Part shown: positions 23,301 through 36,372 of the stretch, piece after piece
How the letters are laid out: each line of letters starts with the position of its first letter
How positions within the stretch are numbered: the stretch's first letter is position 1
Assembly (NCBI RefSeq): GCF_002443255.2
Contig: NW_019211457.1
Coordinates: 37,423,126 to 37,487,125 of the forward strand
Source of the DNA: Varroa destructor
Taxonomy: Eukaryota; Arthropoda; Arachnida; Mesostigmata; Varroidae
Length of the DNA: 64,000 bases
Direction: 5' to 3'
Notes under the pieces: model-generated
What the model saw: only the letters and a program-made list of their open reading frames with translations
Databases searched by the model: none
Told to the model about the DNA's origin: nothing
Program-made: the position numbers and the translations under genes

Positions 23301-26300
23301 GAACGAGTGAACAAGAAGGGCTGACAGTTCGTGTGTCACGGACAGGGCGATAGCGGCGTCCGTAGTTGATTAAAGCAACGTATCCTTTTCGACGGACTAC
23401 CCCCCACATTGTGAACAATGACCACGTTCGCGATGATAATGACAGCAGCAGGTAGCAGGCGGCAGAGGAGTTTTGGCAGGTTCAACAGCGGTAATAATGG
23501 TCCCTCGATAAAGGCAGGGTGCCTTTGGGTTCAGTAAACCCTTTGACCTCCTTCCCTCCGTCCGTCTCCCCTAAATAAGGGAACAAGTGAACGATACGTT
23601 TGAGTCACAGTGAATGTAGTCGACCGATGCAGACACGGTAACCCTTCGTCAAGTCCGTCAGTCGGTTTCCATTCATCCTTGCAACACAACGGGGCTCGTA
23701 AGCTATTCGTTTAGGTTCTGGCTAAGCAGTACAGTATCGGTATACTGAATATAAACCGCGACCCACTCTGCTAAGCGATGTTCAGTTTGTATTATACTCG
23801 CTTGTCCGGCAGGCAGCTCCCCGCTACCCATCAATTGATGAGTCACCAGAACGGCCGTATCATGTTTTTGTACTACGCTGGGTGCGCTGCCCCTCGAACT
23901 GCCTTGTTACTGTTAGAAATGATGTCAGTTTTTGTGAGTACCGCAGCGAAAAAGCTTGTGGAGATGAGTGGGCGTGCGGCGTAAGTAGAGTCATCAGTTG
24001 GCCTCACAGTTTCACAGCGCACATTGTAGCATACAGAGGGAGAGAGAGTACTTGCACCTTGCCTAACAAGGCCGCACACAAAAGGACAGACCGATTTACC
24101 GTTGGCCAGCGAAGCAAAGCAGGTTAATCGTCCAGCGAGGGAAAGGGCATCTCACTGGAAGCTTTATTTGAAGGGGTAGCTACCCTGTTTTGCCCCCATT
24201 GCGACCTGCTGAGCCCGTCGCCTTTAGCTCGGAGGTTGGCGGGCACAATTTGCTGTTTAATGCTGCGCTGTTAACCACGCTACAATACAAAAGCGTTATA
24301 AGGTTTTTATCGCCGCTATTGGAGCCGCGATGAGCCGAGTAAGAACAGTGTTTGTTCATTCGATGCAGCGATCGAACGCACTTCTAGAACGAAAGGTGTT
24401 ACGCATTAACTCCGCAACTTCAGCGCAAGCCGGAGTTCTCTGTTCTACATCTTTGATGCTCTTGTTAAAGAGGGTAACGCCTCGACGGCCCGCAATAACG
24501 GCACCAATTGAGTACACTGTGATAGAGAAAAATCTGCTAATTGTGCTATGTATATAGTGAAAAAAAGCACCTGCATAATTGGAAAAAACTTGGGTGTTGC
24601 TTGAGGTTCGGTTGATCAGTCAACATTAACCGTAATTAAAAAGGCTACGCAAGGCTAGTTTTTAGAGAAAATCTGGAAATTGCATCTGGCGAGAAGACCG
24701 CGTTGACTTAAACGGAATTCACCATCCGTCACCTCAGTGATTTTTCATTGAAGTAAAACGTAACGTTGAGAATTGTGAGCTAGATTTTTCCAAGTGTTCA
24801 GTACGCGTAATTACCTCGAGTTGGGTAAAAAATATCCACCGACTCGTTGTAGATAGATAGTACAATCGACAAATTAAAAATAATAGTAAGTCCTGTTTAG
24901 AATGGGTGTGTTACTGATTTGTGTAGCCCACAGGTTGTATCTATAATTCTGGCATTGTTGATTAGTGTGATTGTCCGTTGTGTCCGAGCTACTTTGGTCC
25001 CTGTCGTAAATATTAGAATGGACGTGATCGTGAACACCAACAATATTTTGGTTCACAAGATAGTAACCGGCTTCATACGGAACAGCATAGCGTTAACTCA
25101 GCATCGGCGTGAACAGCACCAACTGCACCAGCAAGAACCACCACCAGAAGGTATTATGTTTTTTTTTTTTAGTCAAAAACAGACAGCAAATAGATGCTAT
25201 AACAGTCCCAGAAATTATAAGGATCTCACTTGGCCTAAATAAGCTCTGAGTAGAACGTCATAAAGGCACCACCGCCTCGCTGTTTCTCTGATCTTCGCTC
25301 CCGTTTTTCATTACTAGCCTAACACTGAGAGAGACAAATTTGTGAATGAATACATATTATACATGCAACGAAGCGTAGTCTGGCTGTTTTCGGCGTTACT
25401 GCTCTATTCACAGAGATACGGGGTAGAACACCTACGCTAGAATACACCACAATTGCCTCTGTAGTATTCGCGATGTCCATTGATTTTTGAAATCATGGAA
25501 TCTGACGTAACCTATATTTAATCTATATTAGCCAGGGATAGTGAATACTGATACTTGTTGTAGGTTAGCAAATTGTGACTAAATTCCACCGGTATCCATT
25601 CGAAATAGTGCCATGATGATGATGGGATACTGAATTTCGGAGAAGTTAGTCGCTTACTTTTGAAGTACGTTTCCCTTGGAGTGTTTGACGAGAAATCGCT
25701 TGCTCCTTCAAACATTTCTGCTTCACAAGACGCGCATTTTGTTCGGATTTTAACTTCGTGATTGGTAACCGGAGCCGGCCACTGTTGGATCACCCTTCAA
25801 ATAGATATTCTCTCGCCATTTTATCCGACATGACCCTAGTTTGTCGTCCGCCATTGTAACCTATCATCCTCAAAATTCGTCTCCTACGTGTAGAGCTTGT
25901 GGCTTCTCGGTAGTTCGATCTGACATCGGTAAAAAATATTTCGTGAAAATATTGTTCATGCTCATTAAATAGCTTTAGTTTAATATGTTTGGTCAGAAAT
26001 GTTGACAACTTGGTTTTAGTAGTTAGTGGGAATAGAAGTAGAAACAAACAAAGTGGTAGCGATGTGGTTCTGGAGAAACCGACTCTCCTAATTCAACAGA
26101 AATATTTAAAGGCATAGGTAATAGATATAGGTAATGTCTAGAAAAGGTAGTCCTGTAGGATAACGGTGGTTATGTATTGTAGAAACAAGGCACTCGTGCA
26201 ATCGTAGAGCGCAATCTTTGAACACTGCGAAGTATGAACTTCAATAAATCGCGCAGCTGTGCAGGCATCCAACATGAAGTGTACGTTGACACTATTTGTG

Positions 26301-26610
26301 AAGTATGGTATGGCGTAACGTTAAACGGACGCTGTTGAGAATTCGCTAGATTGCCGTCACGCGCATACAGAACGTTACGGAAATAGGCACGGAGTAGTAT
26401 TCCTTCACTTAAGGAAGTCCACCTTCCCACTCATTCTCCTCGCCATTTTACGTTATTTGTGTACCCGAATCTCGTGTCCAGTGTTAACGTTTTCCGTCCT
26501 TTTTTCAAGCAGGTGATATATCATTAGAAATGAATCAAATCGCAAATGAGTGAATAATTAATTTTATTTAAATTATTCAATGATTTGTTTGGTAAAACAA
26601 TGTGGAAACA
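20351..26610. other. Noncoding stretch with one candidate exon at 24934
   Basis: I see no other gene. Three consecutive - strand ORFs at 26430-26170, 26047-25790 and 25793-25518 are protein-like in places, and the last two overlap by four bases. They begin with alternative codons or lack domains, and may be remains of an unrecognised mobile element. Confidence 0.4.
24934..25150 (+). CDS. Candidate internal exon, 217 bp, product unknown
   Basis: The segment lies between an acceptor-like TGTAGCCCACAG|GTT and a donor-like CCAGAAG|GTATTA. One frame stays open throughout, starting in phase 0 and ending in phase 1. It encodes a hydrophobic run (VVSIILALLISVIVRCV) that could be a membrane helix, then a hydrophilic part ending in Gln/His/Pro-rich sequence (HRREQHQLHQQEPPPE). 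The frame turns to poly-Phe just past the donor, which agrees with a coding end there. No family is recognised and no partner exon was found in the window. Confidence 0.2.
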
Positions 26611-26613
26611 CAA

Positions 26614-26616
<3 letters not shown>

Positions 26617-26649
<33 letters not shown>
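26617..26649. repeat. (TA)n microsatellite
   Basis: A run of about 16 TA units. No transposon remnant was recognised next to it. Confidence 0.9.
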
Positions 26650-26653
<4 letters not shown>

Positions 26654-29600
26654 CAAATACAATATATATCTACGGCCTAAAACGCCTGTGTGTGTTACTA
26701 GATATATACAATATGACAATAGTAATCTATGAGTGCTTTGGGATGAAGAAACTTTCACAGAAAAACGTAGCATGAGTTTGTCGACTGAGAGATAGCATGT
26801 GAAGCCCATCTGACAGTACTTGCTAGTACTTATAGTTCAATAACTAAAAATTGCAAAGTACAAACAGATTGACTAAGGGTTATTTATCATAAATTCGTTT
26901 CTTTAGTACATTGTATCACTTGAAATTGTTTGTGTTAATGTAAAAAAAACTTAGGAAAAATAGCTAGCTTGATAACGCTGCCGGTAATCAACCATAATAA
27001 GAAATAAGTTAGAGCCTAATATTTGTCCATTGAATTAGGCGTATCTTCGCGACTATCCTGTGCATCGCGTTCCATGGAAATAGTCAGACCCGATTCTTTC
27101 TTAACATAAGCATCGGTTCGTTGTCAACTTTGAAATAGTAGACTTCTACCCTTCCCTAAAGAAGGACAACAGGAGTATAGTGCTCCTTTGTAATACCGAA
27201 GGTGCTCCGGTCCCTGTGGCTTCATTTTATCTAAGAGGTATCAAAGCTTTCAAATTTCCAGCTGCCACTTCGGAGCTCCTTGCTTGTTAATTCCGAGTAA
27301 AAAGGTAAGCTTGCATTTCCTATGGTTATCGTTTGATAATCTTCATTTCTTCAAGAAAAAAAAATTCTCTCGTGTCTGTTTTACCTGAAGTAGGTAGATG
27401 GTTTCCGTCGCAGGATACCGTCACTGCATTTTGGGAGAGCAGTCACAGTAGTCAAAAATGGAGGGCAGCATGTAAATGCAACAGCCGTAGTCAAAACAGT
27501 AACGGCATAAGAAAAAGAAAAATCTAAGCGGATTGTGAATCTCTTCCTTAAATAATCTATGTATTCATATATGGCAAGGTAATGTGCAGATTCCGCCAGA
27601 TGAGTCTGGGTGATGAACGTCCATTTAGACATCTAGAGATATACCTATTTTTTTTTTCCATACAGAAAAATAGGCGCCTCCTTTTAAGTAGGTTGAACTT
27701 TTCGGTAACTGTTTGCGAGATACGTTTGAATGTAGGAAAATCAAGCCGTCTAGATTTAGATGGATGCACGGTAAGATTCTGCTGTGTTTCCTCATTTATG
27801 GCTATTGTATTGCCAGAGGTATTAAACATTTATGTACAATGTTGTTTTAAAATTGGCAAAACGATGCGCTTTGGTAAAGCTTTTGCTGGTTTGATTTGGA
27901 AAATTTCGGTTGCTTGGATTGCGGATGAGCACGCGTAGATGCCATAAATTTAGAGTAGCTTCCAGATATCCTAGGTGTTTTCTGGACACTTCTTTTTAAT
28001 GCCATTATAAACTCGATTATTTGATAGAGACTTCTACTCTTGATTAGCCGCACTTCTGCTAGATCGTCAGCGCGGCAGCAATAACTTTGTCACTCTACCA
28101 ACGTGCCTAGCTTTTTTTAGTAGCAGGACTTCGGCAAAGGTTCCTCGTACCCTTTCTTTTAGTTGTTGATGGCTATGCGCATTTCAACAGGCCCTTGTTG
28201 GTTCGTTGTGCCGGCCATCGACGAGTTTCGGCCTCAGCATCACTGATATGTCCTCTACGCTCTTTCCATTCAACGCGCAGGCTCACTTGGAGCTAACCCC
28301 CGGGTTCAGGTTCGGCTTAAAGCCTTCTCTCCGTCTTGGTCTAAAAATATCGGTTCGATTCTTCCGCTTTCTGGCCTCGTTCGTAAATCATAACCTTTTT
28401 CGTGAGTTATTTCGTTTACCGGCGAAAGAGGAGATAAGAACGGCAACGGCAGCCGTAAACTGAATAAGTTCTCATTTCACCTTTTCGTCTACTGTATCCT
28501 ACTACCACTGGAATCCTTGCATCTGATATAAAGTAGTGTAGTAGTAATGTGTTGCGTTTACGTTACTGCTACTGGCCCCTCCCTGTTCATCTCGGCGCGA
28601 TTCGTTTCTCGGTCCAGTCGGCTTTTTTGGGGCGAACCTTTTTCACAGGTCGCTTCGAAGCCGCTCGCTCGGATTTTGAGTAGTAACTTGCGCCTATTTT
28701 TTCTGCATCCCACCGCCACCGATGCCACTGTGTTTAACCACCTTCCTTCTGCCTCCCGCTCTGCTTTAATTGGCCACTGGAATGAATTATTCCAATCATC
28801 CGGCAACAATCTTTAGGCTTTCTCTTCGTCTGCAACCCGTGGCTCGTTCTCACGACCCACCTTTAACCCACTTATCCTGCTAGCCACCGCATTTTCCCGT
28901 CGTTTATGTTGTGACGCCCTAGTGATGCTGCCGGGTGCTGTATGCCCCTATGAAAAGGAACTCCTCAGAGGGCACGGACAGAGAAACGATGTTCGCCTTT
29001 GCTGTCGCATTGTTTTGTTTTGGTTGTGTCGAAACTTGGCTAAAGCAAGGTAACATTTTCTCCTACTACTAGTACTAAATTTTTCTCGTAATCTTTTGGG
29101 TGGAGCATCTATAATATAGTTACAGTCTATTGGCAGCATTGTGTCGGTATCTATGTCATACGTATATATCATGATTACCTGTATTGATTAAAACGGCGGC
29201 TATGTAGATCTTGCCCGTTTTCCGCTGGGCTTATTCGCCATCTACGACGTCTGTAAGCATCGTGCAAATAATTAAGAGAAATTAAATCTTTGAAATATAG
29301 AAAATCGCAAAAAGGAATTAAAACACTATACTAATATTAGCCTCATCGAGCAGATACTGCAGTTGTGTTCAAGGTCAGAAATGTTTTGTCCGACTTCAGT
29401 AGAATTAGTTATTCTCGCACGCTATTAGGTCAAGATTTAATAATTATTGGGAATTGTTTTTTTTTTTTTTTTTCCGTATTTCTCGATTCATGCTCAAGGA
29501 TTAGTTGTTGTATATATTTAACTATTCTGTTTCCCATTCATTACTGTATTTATCAGATTTGCTATGATTAGGCGGTTGATGGCAGTCATCGAATGTGTCC

Positions 29601-32600
29601 TCCTCGTGGGAGGATCCTTTTTTATGAGCCTCCTACATCTGGGCAGTCAGTAGGAAGATCAGTAGGGTCGTTGAATCATTCTACGAAAGGCTGTTTGCCC
29701 ATGCTCCTAGAAAGGGAGTTTTTTTTTAGTCTACACTGACGACCTACGCTATCGACTGGCGGATTGCAAATAGCGACCTTTGCGAGAAAGTTGTAGGACT
29801 CATTCCGATCCGCACTGATCGAGATATTCATATGGTGGCAGGACTAGTCAGCTGCGCATCGTCTTTCTGTTGATGTACGATGACTCTCTAGGCTGATAGC
29901 TCGTTTCTACATTTTAATTGTTATTGGGATTCATTTCAGCGCGCAGATAATGTTAGCTAACATGTTCCGTTAGTAATCTTCAAAAAGTACAGAACCGCAA
30001 ACGTAAAACGTTGCTTGTTTGTATGCACAAGGTGAGGGTACAAGTTTCACAAGTTATCTATTTACAGTTATAACACATACGTATTACCAGGGTTGACAAG
30101 TGGATTTCGAGGAAGATTCGTTTTGAGAGACGTACACGCATAGAGAGAACTGTTCTATGTTTAATGTAATATTATAGCAAGTAATAGGGTTGTGGTAGAC
30201 ATTTTACATATAACCAGTTTGTAGCGCAACTAAGTATTCATTGAAGACTCGTAGTTCGATCCTATTGGACTCTCATATTTCGTCTTATTAGGGAAAGCCA
30301 AATTTAAATAGGGCTGTTTTTTTGCCCCAGTGCGTTGACCGTCTTGAATTTTGTGAATTGGCTATTTAGCGTTCGTATAAGCTGGAGAACCGAGCCAATG
30401 ATGGTGCATACGATTAATATTATGGATAAAAACAATGACTGAATAAATGTATAGGTGAGATTTTTGTTTGTAGAAAAAAAGATCTGTATTGAAAAAACAA
30501 TATCTTTTCCGCTACGCCAGAGAAGTATTCGTAACCACATTTATATAAAATATATTATAAAAAATAAAAAGATCATTTAATTTATATCAATTATTATAAA
30601 TTTGTTTTATTTACTTCTGCTGATGAATGATAATGAGTAATTTCGTCAAAAATAACCTAATGGAGAAATGTGTTTGACTAATTTTAAATACCGCTACATG
30701 ATAAATATTATAACGAACGATCTGTGCAAATGCTTTAGCTATGAAGTTTTCCCCCTTAACTTTCAGTTACTCATTCACATATCGTCTAAACTTGGTGTCT
30801 ATCGCATTCGAGCCAATGACACATTGAGTCATTATGCTGTTTCAGCCCCAATTGTCTTTCTTCGGACAAAACAACATGCAAACATGCATGATACTTCATC
30901 GTACCATACATACATACACAGAAACAATTGCAAAAAGTTAATAATAACAACAGATCATGTATTTACACGGTACGCTTGTACTGTGGCTATTGTTCCTCTT
31001 CCCAATTTTCCTAATATTTAGAAAATTAAGTAGTTCGTAGAATATCTGCGGGTGTTATTTAGAGGTTTTTGTATATCAATAAGTCCTCTGTATCAATCAA
31101 CGTAAATAGCGGCTAAAAGTTATTGATGCGTTACCCTTTTTGTATATTTTGGAGTTTTTTTTTTTTTTTTCACATGAATTAGCACTATGTGTTATTAACT
31201 ATGTGATACTAGTAAGTGATACAATAGCTATGGTTTATCTCGTATCTCGAGTGCTCGCTATACAAAGCAAGAAACGTTAGTCTTATTCCAAACTGGTACC
31301 ATGGAACAACAGAAAAATTGAATAGTTTACGTATTCAAGTTATTAACAACTTCGGCAGCGGACACAGCTCGCCATACAAACGCTCGACTTGCTGAAATAT
31401 CCATCACTGAAAGCACCATGAGCCACATGGCTTGTAAAATTCCGGAAGAGAAATTTCATGGAAAGACACCCCATACCCCCCACCCCGATGACAAAATGGT
31501 GAGAACTATGATGGAAGTCGATTCATCTTGAAGTACACTTGTGCTTGCACCCAGGTGTGCTACATACGAAAATACTGTATCTGTTCACTTTAGTTAAATA
31601 AATAACGGTAAAAATGATAGACATATAAATGTTAGGTGATTTAAGCGCGGAGTTGAGAAGGAAGCGGAATTGATAGACTCACGGTTCCATCAAACTGTGG
31701 CTTATAAAAAACGTTTTAAAAGTAACAGAAGTTCGGAAGGTTAGAGTTTATTATCTTGCATTTCATATGCATGATGGTGCTTTTTTCGGGTGAAAGCTGA
31801 CGACGCAAGGAGATCATCGCCTTTGCGAGATTCGGCAGAGCGGGCTCACTTCGTTCCTGTACCGCTGCTGCGGCTTGCTTTTGACTGCATATATTTCTTA
31901 CAAAAGCTGTAGAAAAGATAATACATTACTGGCTTATCGTGTTCTGTAGATATTTCGGTGAGAAGTTTCATTATCAAAATTCTCATGCGTAAGTACATAA
32001 AGGCCGGGCCAAAAGTCGTTGCCGATTGGTTGTGGCAGCCCACCCAAGTTAAATTCTCAAAAGGCATAAGGTACAGGGCCTACAACGGACTGTATGCATT
32101 TATTCGTAGAATTTTAGTTAGTAATATAGTAGTCGTAATATTTGTACGTGTCTACGCTTCGTAATTTGGTAATCACTAGGTAATTTCGTAATCACTAGGA
32201 TTTCATGGGATATTGATAGTGGCGCCTTGTTATTAACCTCAGCTACCGTCTTATTTTTCTGCACTATGGCTGCTATTGTAGTACAGAACGCTGTAGGCGC
32301 TTTCTCGTTGTATAATGACCTTCAATAATAAGTCAGTCCTGAAAGTGTCGAGTATACAGTATATAACAATGTGTGCATGTGTATATTGGTAATTCGTGCG
32401 CGCGTGACCGTTTAAGAACTGCCTCGTCCTTCGCAGTTCTCTTAAAATTTCTAGATGGCTAATGTTGAACCGATGTTCAGTCAGATGCTTATCTAATAGA
32501 TTGGCCGACAGACCGAAAATGCGTGTGAATTTCAGCTACACGCAAGACCTGGTTGTCGCTGCTGATGCTGTTACCGTTATTGCAGTTGTCGTTGTTATGA

Positions 32601-32976
32601 GAAAGGATCTCACAAGGGTAGCAGCGCGTTTTTTCGGTTGCGACGCTTGAACCAGGATGCATTTTATATTGTCTTAAATACTACATACCGCTTTAGAGCT
32701 ATGTTAACTGTAATAATAATCTCCTGTTGGCACTACTGCAACCTTGAGCTAAGCATTTGAGGCCATCGCTGTGCAACGCTGCGACCGCTGTAGATAAACG
32801 TCGCTGCCGTATTTTTCTGTTTGTCCGTGCGTGCAGAGGTACTCACGTCTGCACGTTCATATACGTTTGTAGATGTTTTCTACAATGGACTCTGCAAAAC
32901 GAGTCCTAAAATAAAGAATAAAAAAAAAAAGGTCTAGTAACTGTCACCATTGCGTATGTGCTGATGCGCCTGGAGC
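26650..32976. other. Noncoding stretch without recognisable genes
   Basis: The sequence is AT-rich with a GC-richer patch at about 28200-28920 that has open frames on both strands but no ATG-led ORF with a recognisable domain. A T-run of about 15 is at 29458-29473 and another at 31156-31170. A small tandem pair, GTAATCACTAGG, occurs at 32169 and 32188. Confidence 0.45.
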
Positions 32977-33100
32977 TGACCAGATAGGCCCCGAAAGCGA
33001 TTGGGGCCTATGGGGCTAGTGAAGGACTTTTCCCCATTGATGACTATGGAGTGACAAAGTTTAGTGACGGTGTACAGCAAGAACGAGGCCTATCTAGTCA
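32977..33100. repeat. 124-bp inverted-repeat structure with inner hairpin
   Basis: The outer arms TGACCAGATAGGCC (32977-32990) and GGCCTATCTAGTCA (33087-33100) are inverted repeats with one mismatch in 14. Inside the left end, ATAGGCCCC (32984-32992) pairs perfectly with GGGGCCTAT (33003-33011) across a 10-base loop. It resembles a very small MITE or a structured RNA, but no target-site duplication was identified. Confidence 0.5.
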
Positions 33101-35143
33101 CGAAATGCGGACATATCGCCGTTGCAACTGGCTAACTTGAGTGTGAAAAGGTTCACCACGTAGCGTTTACAGCTTGCCGCGTGTAAATTAGGAGGTACCC
33201 ATTTCAATAAAATTTATCCATTTGGCTACGGCTACATTTTTTAACGAACACAGACTTCTTCTAGGTCAGTCAGGCGTCGCATGGACCTTTGGGAGGACAT
33301 TTATTTTATAATAAGTGCTTCTATCGGATGTTTCCAAAAAAAGTCTTACAACAAAAGATTGTTCGAAAGCGCCGTGGGTAGGCAAATTCGTAGTAAATAT
33401 TTTGACGCGAATTCAGAACTTAAACGCTGTATATTCTTCTTTATTCTTTATTATAAAGTTTTCCTAAAATCCCAATAACAAATTAAATAAACAAAAAGGT
33501 AACAATAACAGTAGGTATGTACATGTGTATCTGGCTGCTCTTACGATTGCTGAAGAAAAAAAGGACTGCCATTAACTAAAGTTAACAGGGGCATTTATCT
33601 TCAGAGCCGATGATTGTAACTGATTTGGTACACTTACGTTTTTTTTTCACTCAGTTAAATGTTAAATACCGACGATAATAGATCCGCTAACCGATGTCGA
33701 TCCCATTCGAAAGGACCGATGCGTGTCAGAGGATCAGCAATGTATTTTCTAGGAAGCCAACAACAAAGCTGACATGCCTCTGCGATTCTTACATTTGCGC
33801 AAAAATCACTTTTTCCTTCCTAAAAAAGCCAGAAATGAAAAAAGTGGCCATCACAAGCACGGCGGATTATGAGAAGCGATCGACAGATTTTCACTGACGA
33901 ACTTAGTCCAACTGAGTTATCCCAGCTTTCCATTGATTTTGGCGGATTTAATTGCATAAATATCATTGAGCTGCATTGTCGTTCGAGCTTACCAGCTAGT
34001 CAGAATATGGCGGTAATGTGCGTCGCTATCGTTCAACCGACGTGACAGCAGAATTTATAGAAACGGCTTCAAATCGAAGGCCGAAACAGGCGAGTGCAAC
34101 GAGATGATAATAATGGAAATGCTGCTTCTAAATATGGACCCGCATACGGAACGATGCAGTATTATAGGGGTTTATGTTCAAAATAATAACGTGAGCACTG
34201 AATAACATCTAACGAAACAGAATAGATGACAGGCTTATGCAGGTGAAACGAGAAGAATACACAGTACTGCTGGCAAACAGAAGAATATTTTCGTAGAAAA
34301 CGTGAATAGTAATTTACCTAGCTTCAGTACCTAGATAATAAACATTGTATATGCAGAAAGAATCACGTTATGCACGCTTACCGCGTACCGCTAATAGCGT
34401 TAAGACGACATCTTGCAACGTTACCCACAAGGACTTTCGTGTTGTTTCTGTATTGCCATCTTTTTTTATTTGTTTACCTTGGAACTGGTATACCGTACGA
34501 AACTACAGTAATGACATTAGAGTGATTAAACTCGTCCACTTGGGTTTTTTTGGAATCATCTTTAGGATATAGAGAGGCTGGCTAAATCAGCTGGTTGAAT
34601 CCGATTATGTTATCGGGACGTTGCTAAGGCCTCGATTACGTACGTATCGCATTCAACGCTTTTGTGCAGTGGGTCTCCTGTTGTAGCAATCAGCGTAAGC
34701 AGCCTATTTTTACTGACAAAGGAACTAAAGGAAGGTCCTATGGGTAAACTGCAAATTTCAAAGATACATAATAAGAAAGATATCCCAGCCCTGCCATAAC
34801 GGGCAGGTCATTGATTATAGTTGATTTAGTCCTCCTTGCACATGGGCACCAATGTTTTGTTTCAGTCGTAGCTTAACTAGGTAATCATCAACGACTTACA
34901 CATTATTCGTGAGAACGAAATAGAGAAGAACTGTATTATAATACTAACAAGATGTTGTACTAATAAAAACAAGGATGCGAGGGCCGCAAAATATACATAT
35001 TGCATATAAAATCCTACACAGCCCAGAAGGAGTCAGCTAACGCTAATGGTACTATAATAACAGGCAATTGATTTCTTTCGTCAAAATAGGATACTTAGGT
35101 GAACTTCGGGGTGACGCCTCAGCTCAAAATGCCATTGCAGCTC
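33101..35143. other. Noncoding stretch
   Basis: Short ORFs only. One begins with ATG at 33694 (67 codons) and has no recognisable domain. No repeat family is seen. Confidence 0.45.
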
Positions 35144-35398
35144 ACTTACTTTTGTAGCAACGTTGACTTGGGTCACTTGCCGTCCCATAGTTGCCCTGTT
35201 ATTGGCCCAATAAAATCCTTCGCTCGAAACGAGCCACTTCTCGTAAGAAGAGTTTTCTTCCATAGCCTCCCGAAGAGAGGGTTGCTCTTACAGGCCAAAT
35301 AAAACAGCAATCGCGCCAACGAGGCCGCTTCCAAAAACAGAAAGAAGCGGCCGTGTAACCTCCGAGTCAAGGACGACGCATTGGAGCCTTTCGTCCAT
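35144..35398 (-). CDS. Candidate exon pair on the - strand, product unknown
   Basis: An ATG at 35398 opens a 36-codon frame with a hydrophobic run (FGSGLVGAIAVLFGL) and ends at a TAA that overlaps a GTAAGAG donor-like site (near 35291). The same frame then continues open as REAMEENSSYEKWLVSSEGF and on to AAA|GTAAGTGAG at 35149, a near-perfect donor. Two donors and one frame interrupted by a single stop suggest either a decayed gene or an exon with two alternative donors. It lies downstream, on the same strand, of the ORFs at 36372-36178 and 36043-35759. No domain is recognised. Confidence 0.22.
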
Positions 35399-35758
35399 TG
35401 GAGTGTTTGACGGAGTCCGGTTAACCTATCGCATATATAAATTAATATACGTTTAATGTGGCATACTACTTAATGAGTAACGTTTCTATAGTATCTGGGC
35501 ACAGTTTGCACGCGATTCCACAACGAGGTCGAGTTATACATTTTTCATGTTGACCTAGTAGATCGGCGAATCTCCTTCGTTTAACGTATGAATTCAAGCA
35601 CCCAGAACAAGTTCGCGGAAGAGAGGACATCTTCATGGTATTAAAAAATAGCTTCCACTAGCGCTCCTCTCAAGAACAGATCTTGCAGGGGAGAGGGAAA
35701 GCAATTAGTCAGGTTGCAATGAGATATGTCTACACTGCATTAGTTACAGTGGACACCT

Positions 35759-36043
35759 CTACAATCGGCAGTGCAGCAGCCAATAGCAACAACAGTGTTT
35801 AGTGGATACAAAGGAAGACCTTCGCTTCTGGACCTTTTGAGTCTCTGTTGCAAGGTTGTAGAAAGAATCACGTAGCTGAAAGACGGCCAAGGATTGGGCA
35901 GAATCCTCTGACTTCGCACTCTCCACCCCTTGATCCTGCCGTCCTGGATGCCTTGTGTTTCCTGGTCGACTCAGCTTAACTAAAACCAGGTTATCAGCCG
36001 TAAGTCGCCTATCCATCGCTTGTTCCTGAAGTAAACGCAACAT
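35759..36043 (-). CDS. Low-confidence - strand ORF, 94 codons
   Basis: It begins at an ATG (36043) and reads a balanced hydrophilic sequence (DRRLTADNLVLVKLSRPG, then ESAKSEDSAQSLAVFQLRDS) before a Cys-rich end. Codon third positions are G/C-rich compared with the flanks. No domain is recognised. It is on the same strand as the neighbouring candidates at 36178 and 35144, so these may be parts of one gene or of one decayed element. Confidence 0.22.
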   Translation of the reverse strand: MLRLLQEQAMDRRLTADNLVLVKLSRPGNTRHPGRQDQGVESAKSEDSAQSLAVFQLRDSFYNLATETQKVQKRRSSFVSTKHCCCYWLLHCRL

Positions 36044-36177
36044 TCTTCTTCAAGTAACCGTTCAAGTGGAACCGTTCTAAGCACTCGATCGGTTTGCTGG
36101 GACTGCTAAGGACCTCTTTTGTTAGGCTGCTTGGAGTACGCTCGAAGTACGTTACCGCCAGAACTGCAAAGCCGCTA

Positions 36178-36372
36178 CTAAGCGGCACGGCTGTTTCCTA
36201 AAAAGGCCCTTTTCGCTCGAGCAGCAGGCCGTTGTCTTAACGAAGAGTCACTCAAAGCCGCCGCTGGTGACTGCGTCTCCATTTTTCCTAGCTGTACGTA
36301 CGCTACTCGTAGCTCGTAGCTGCTGGACGGGGAGATCTTATTTGGGCTTATTTTTTTCGTTGAATCGATCAA
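36178..36372 (-). CDS. Low-confidence - strand ORF, 34 codons from a good ATG
   Basis: Within this open frame an ATG near 36280 sits in AAAAATGGAG, a good initiation context. It reads METQSPAAALSDSSLRQRP, then a basic Ala/Arg-rich end, and stops at TAG. The extension upstream of that ATG looks noncoding. It could be a short peptide, an upstream ORF of the gene suggested by the two ORFs downstream, or chance. Confidence 0.15.
   Translation of the reverse strand: MIDSTKKISPNKISPSSSYELRVAYVQLGKMETQSPAAALSDSSLRQRPAARAKRAFLGNSRAA

Noticed and set aside
25518..26430. Three successive - strand ORFs as a transposase gene
   Set aside because: No DDE, zinc-finger or other transposase motif could be seen; kept only as a note.
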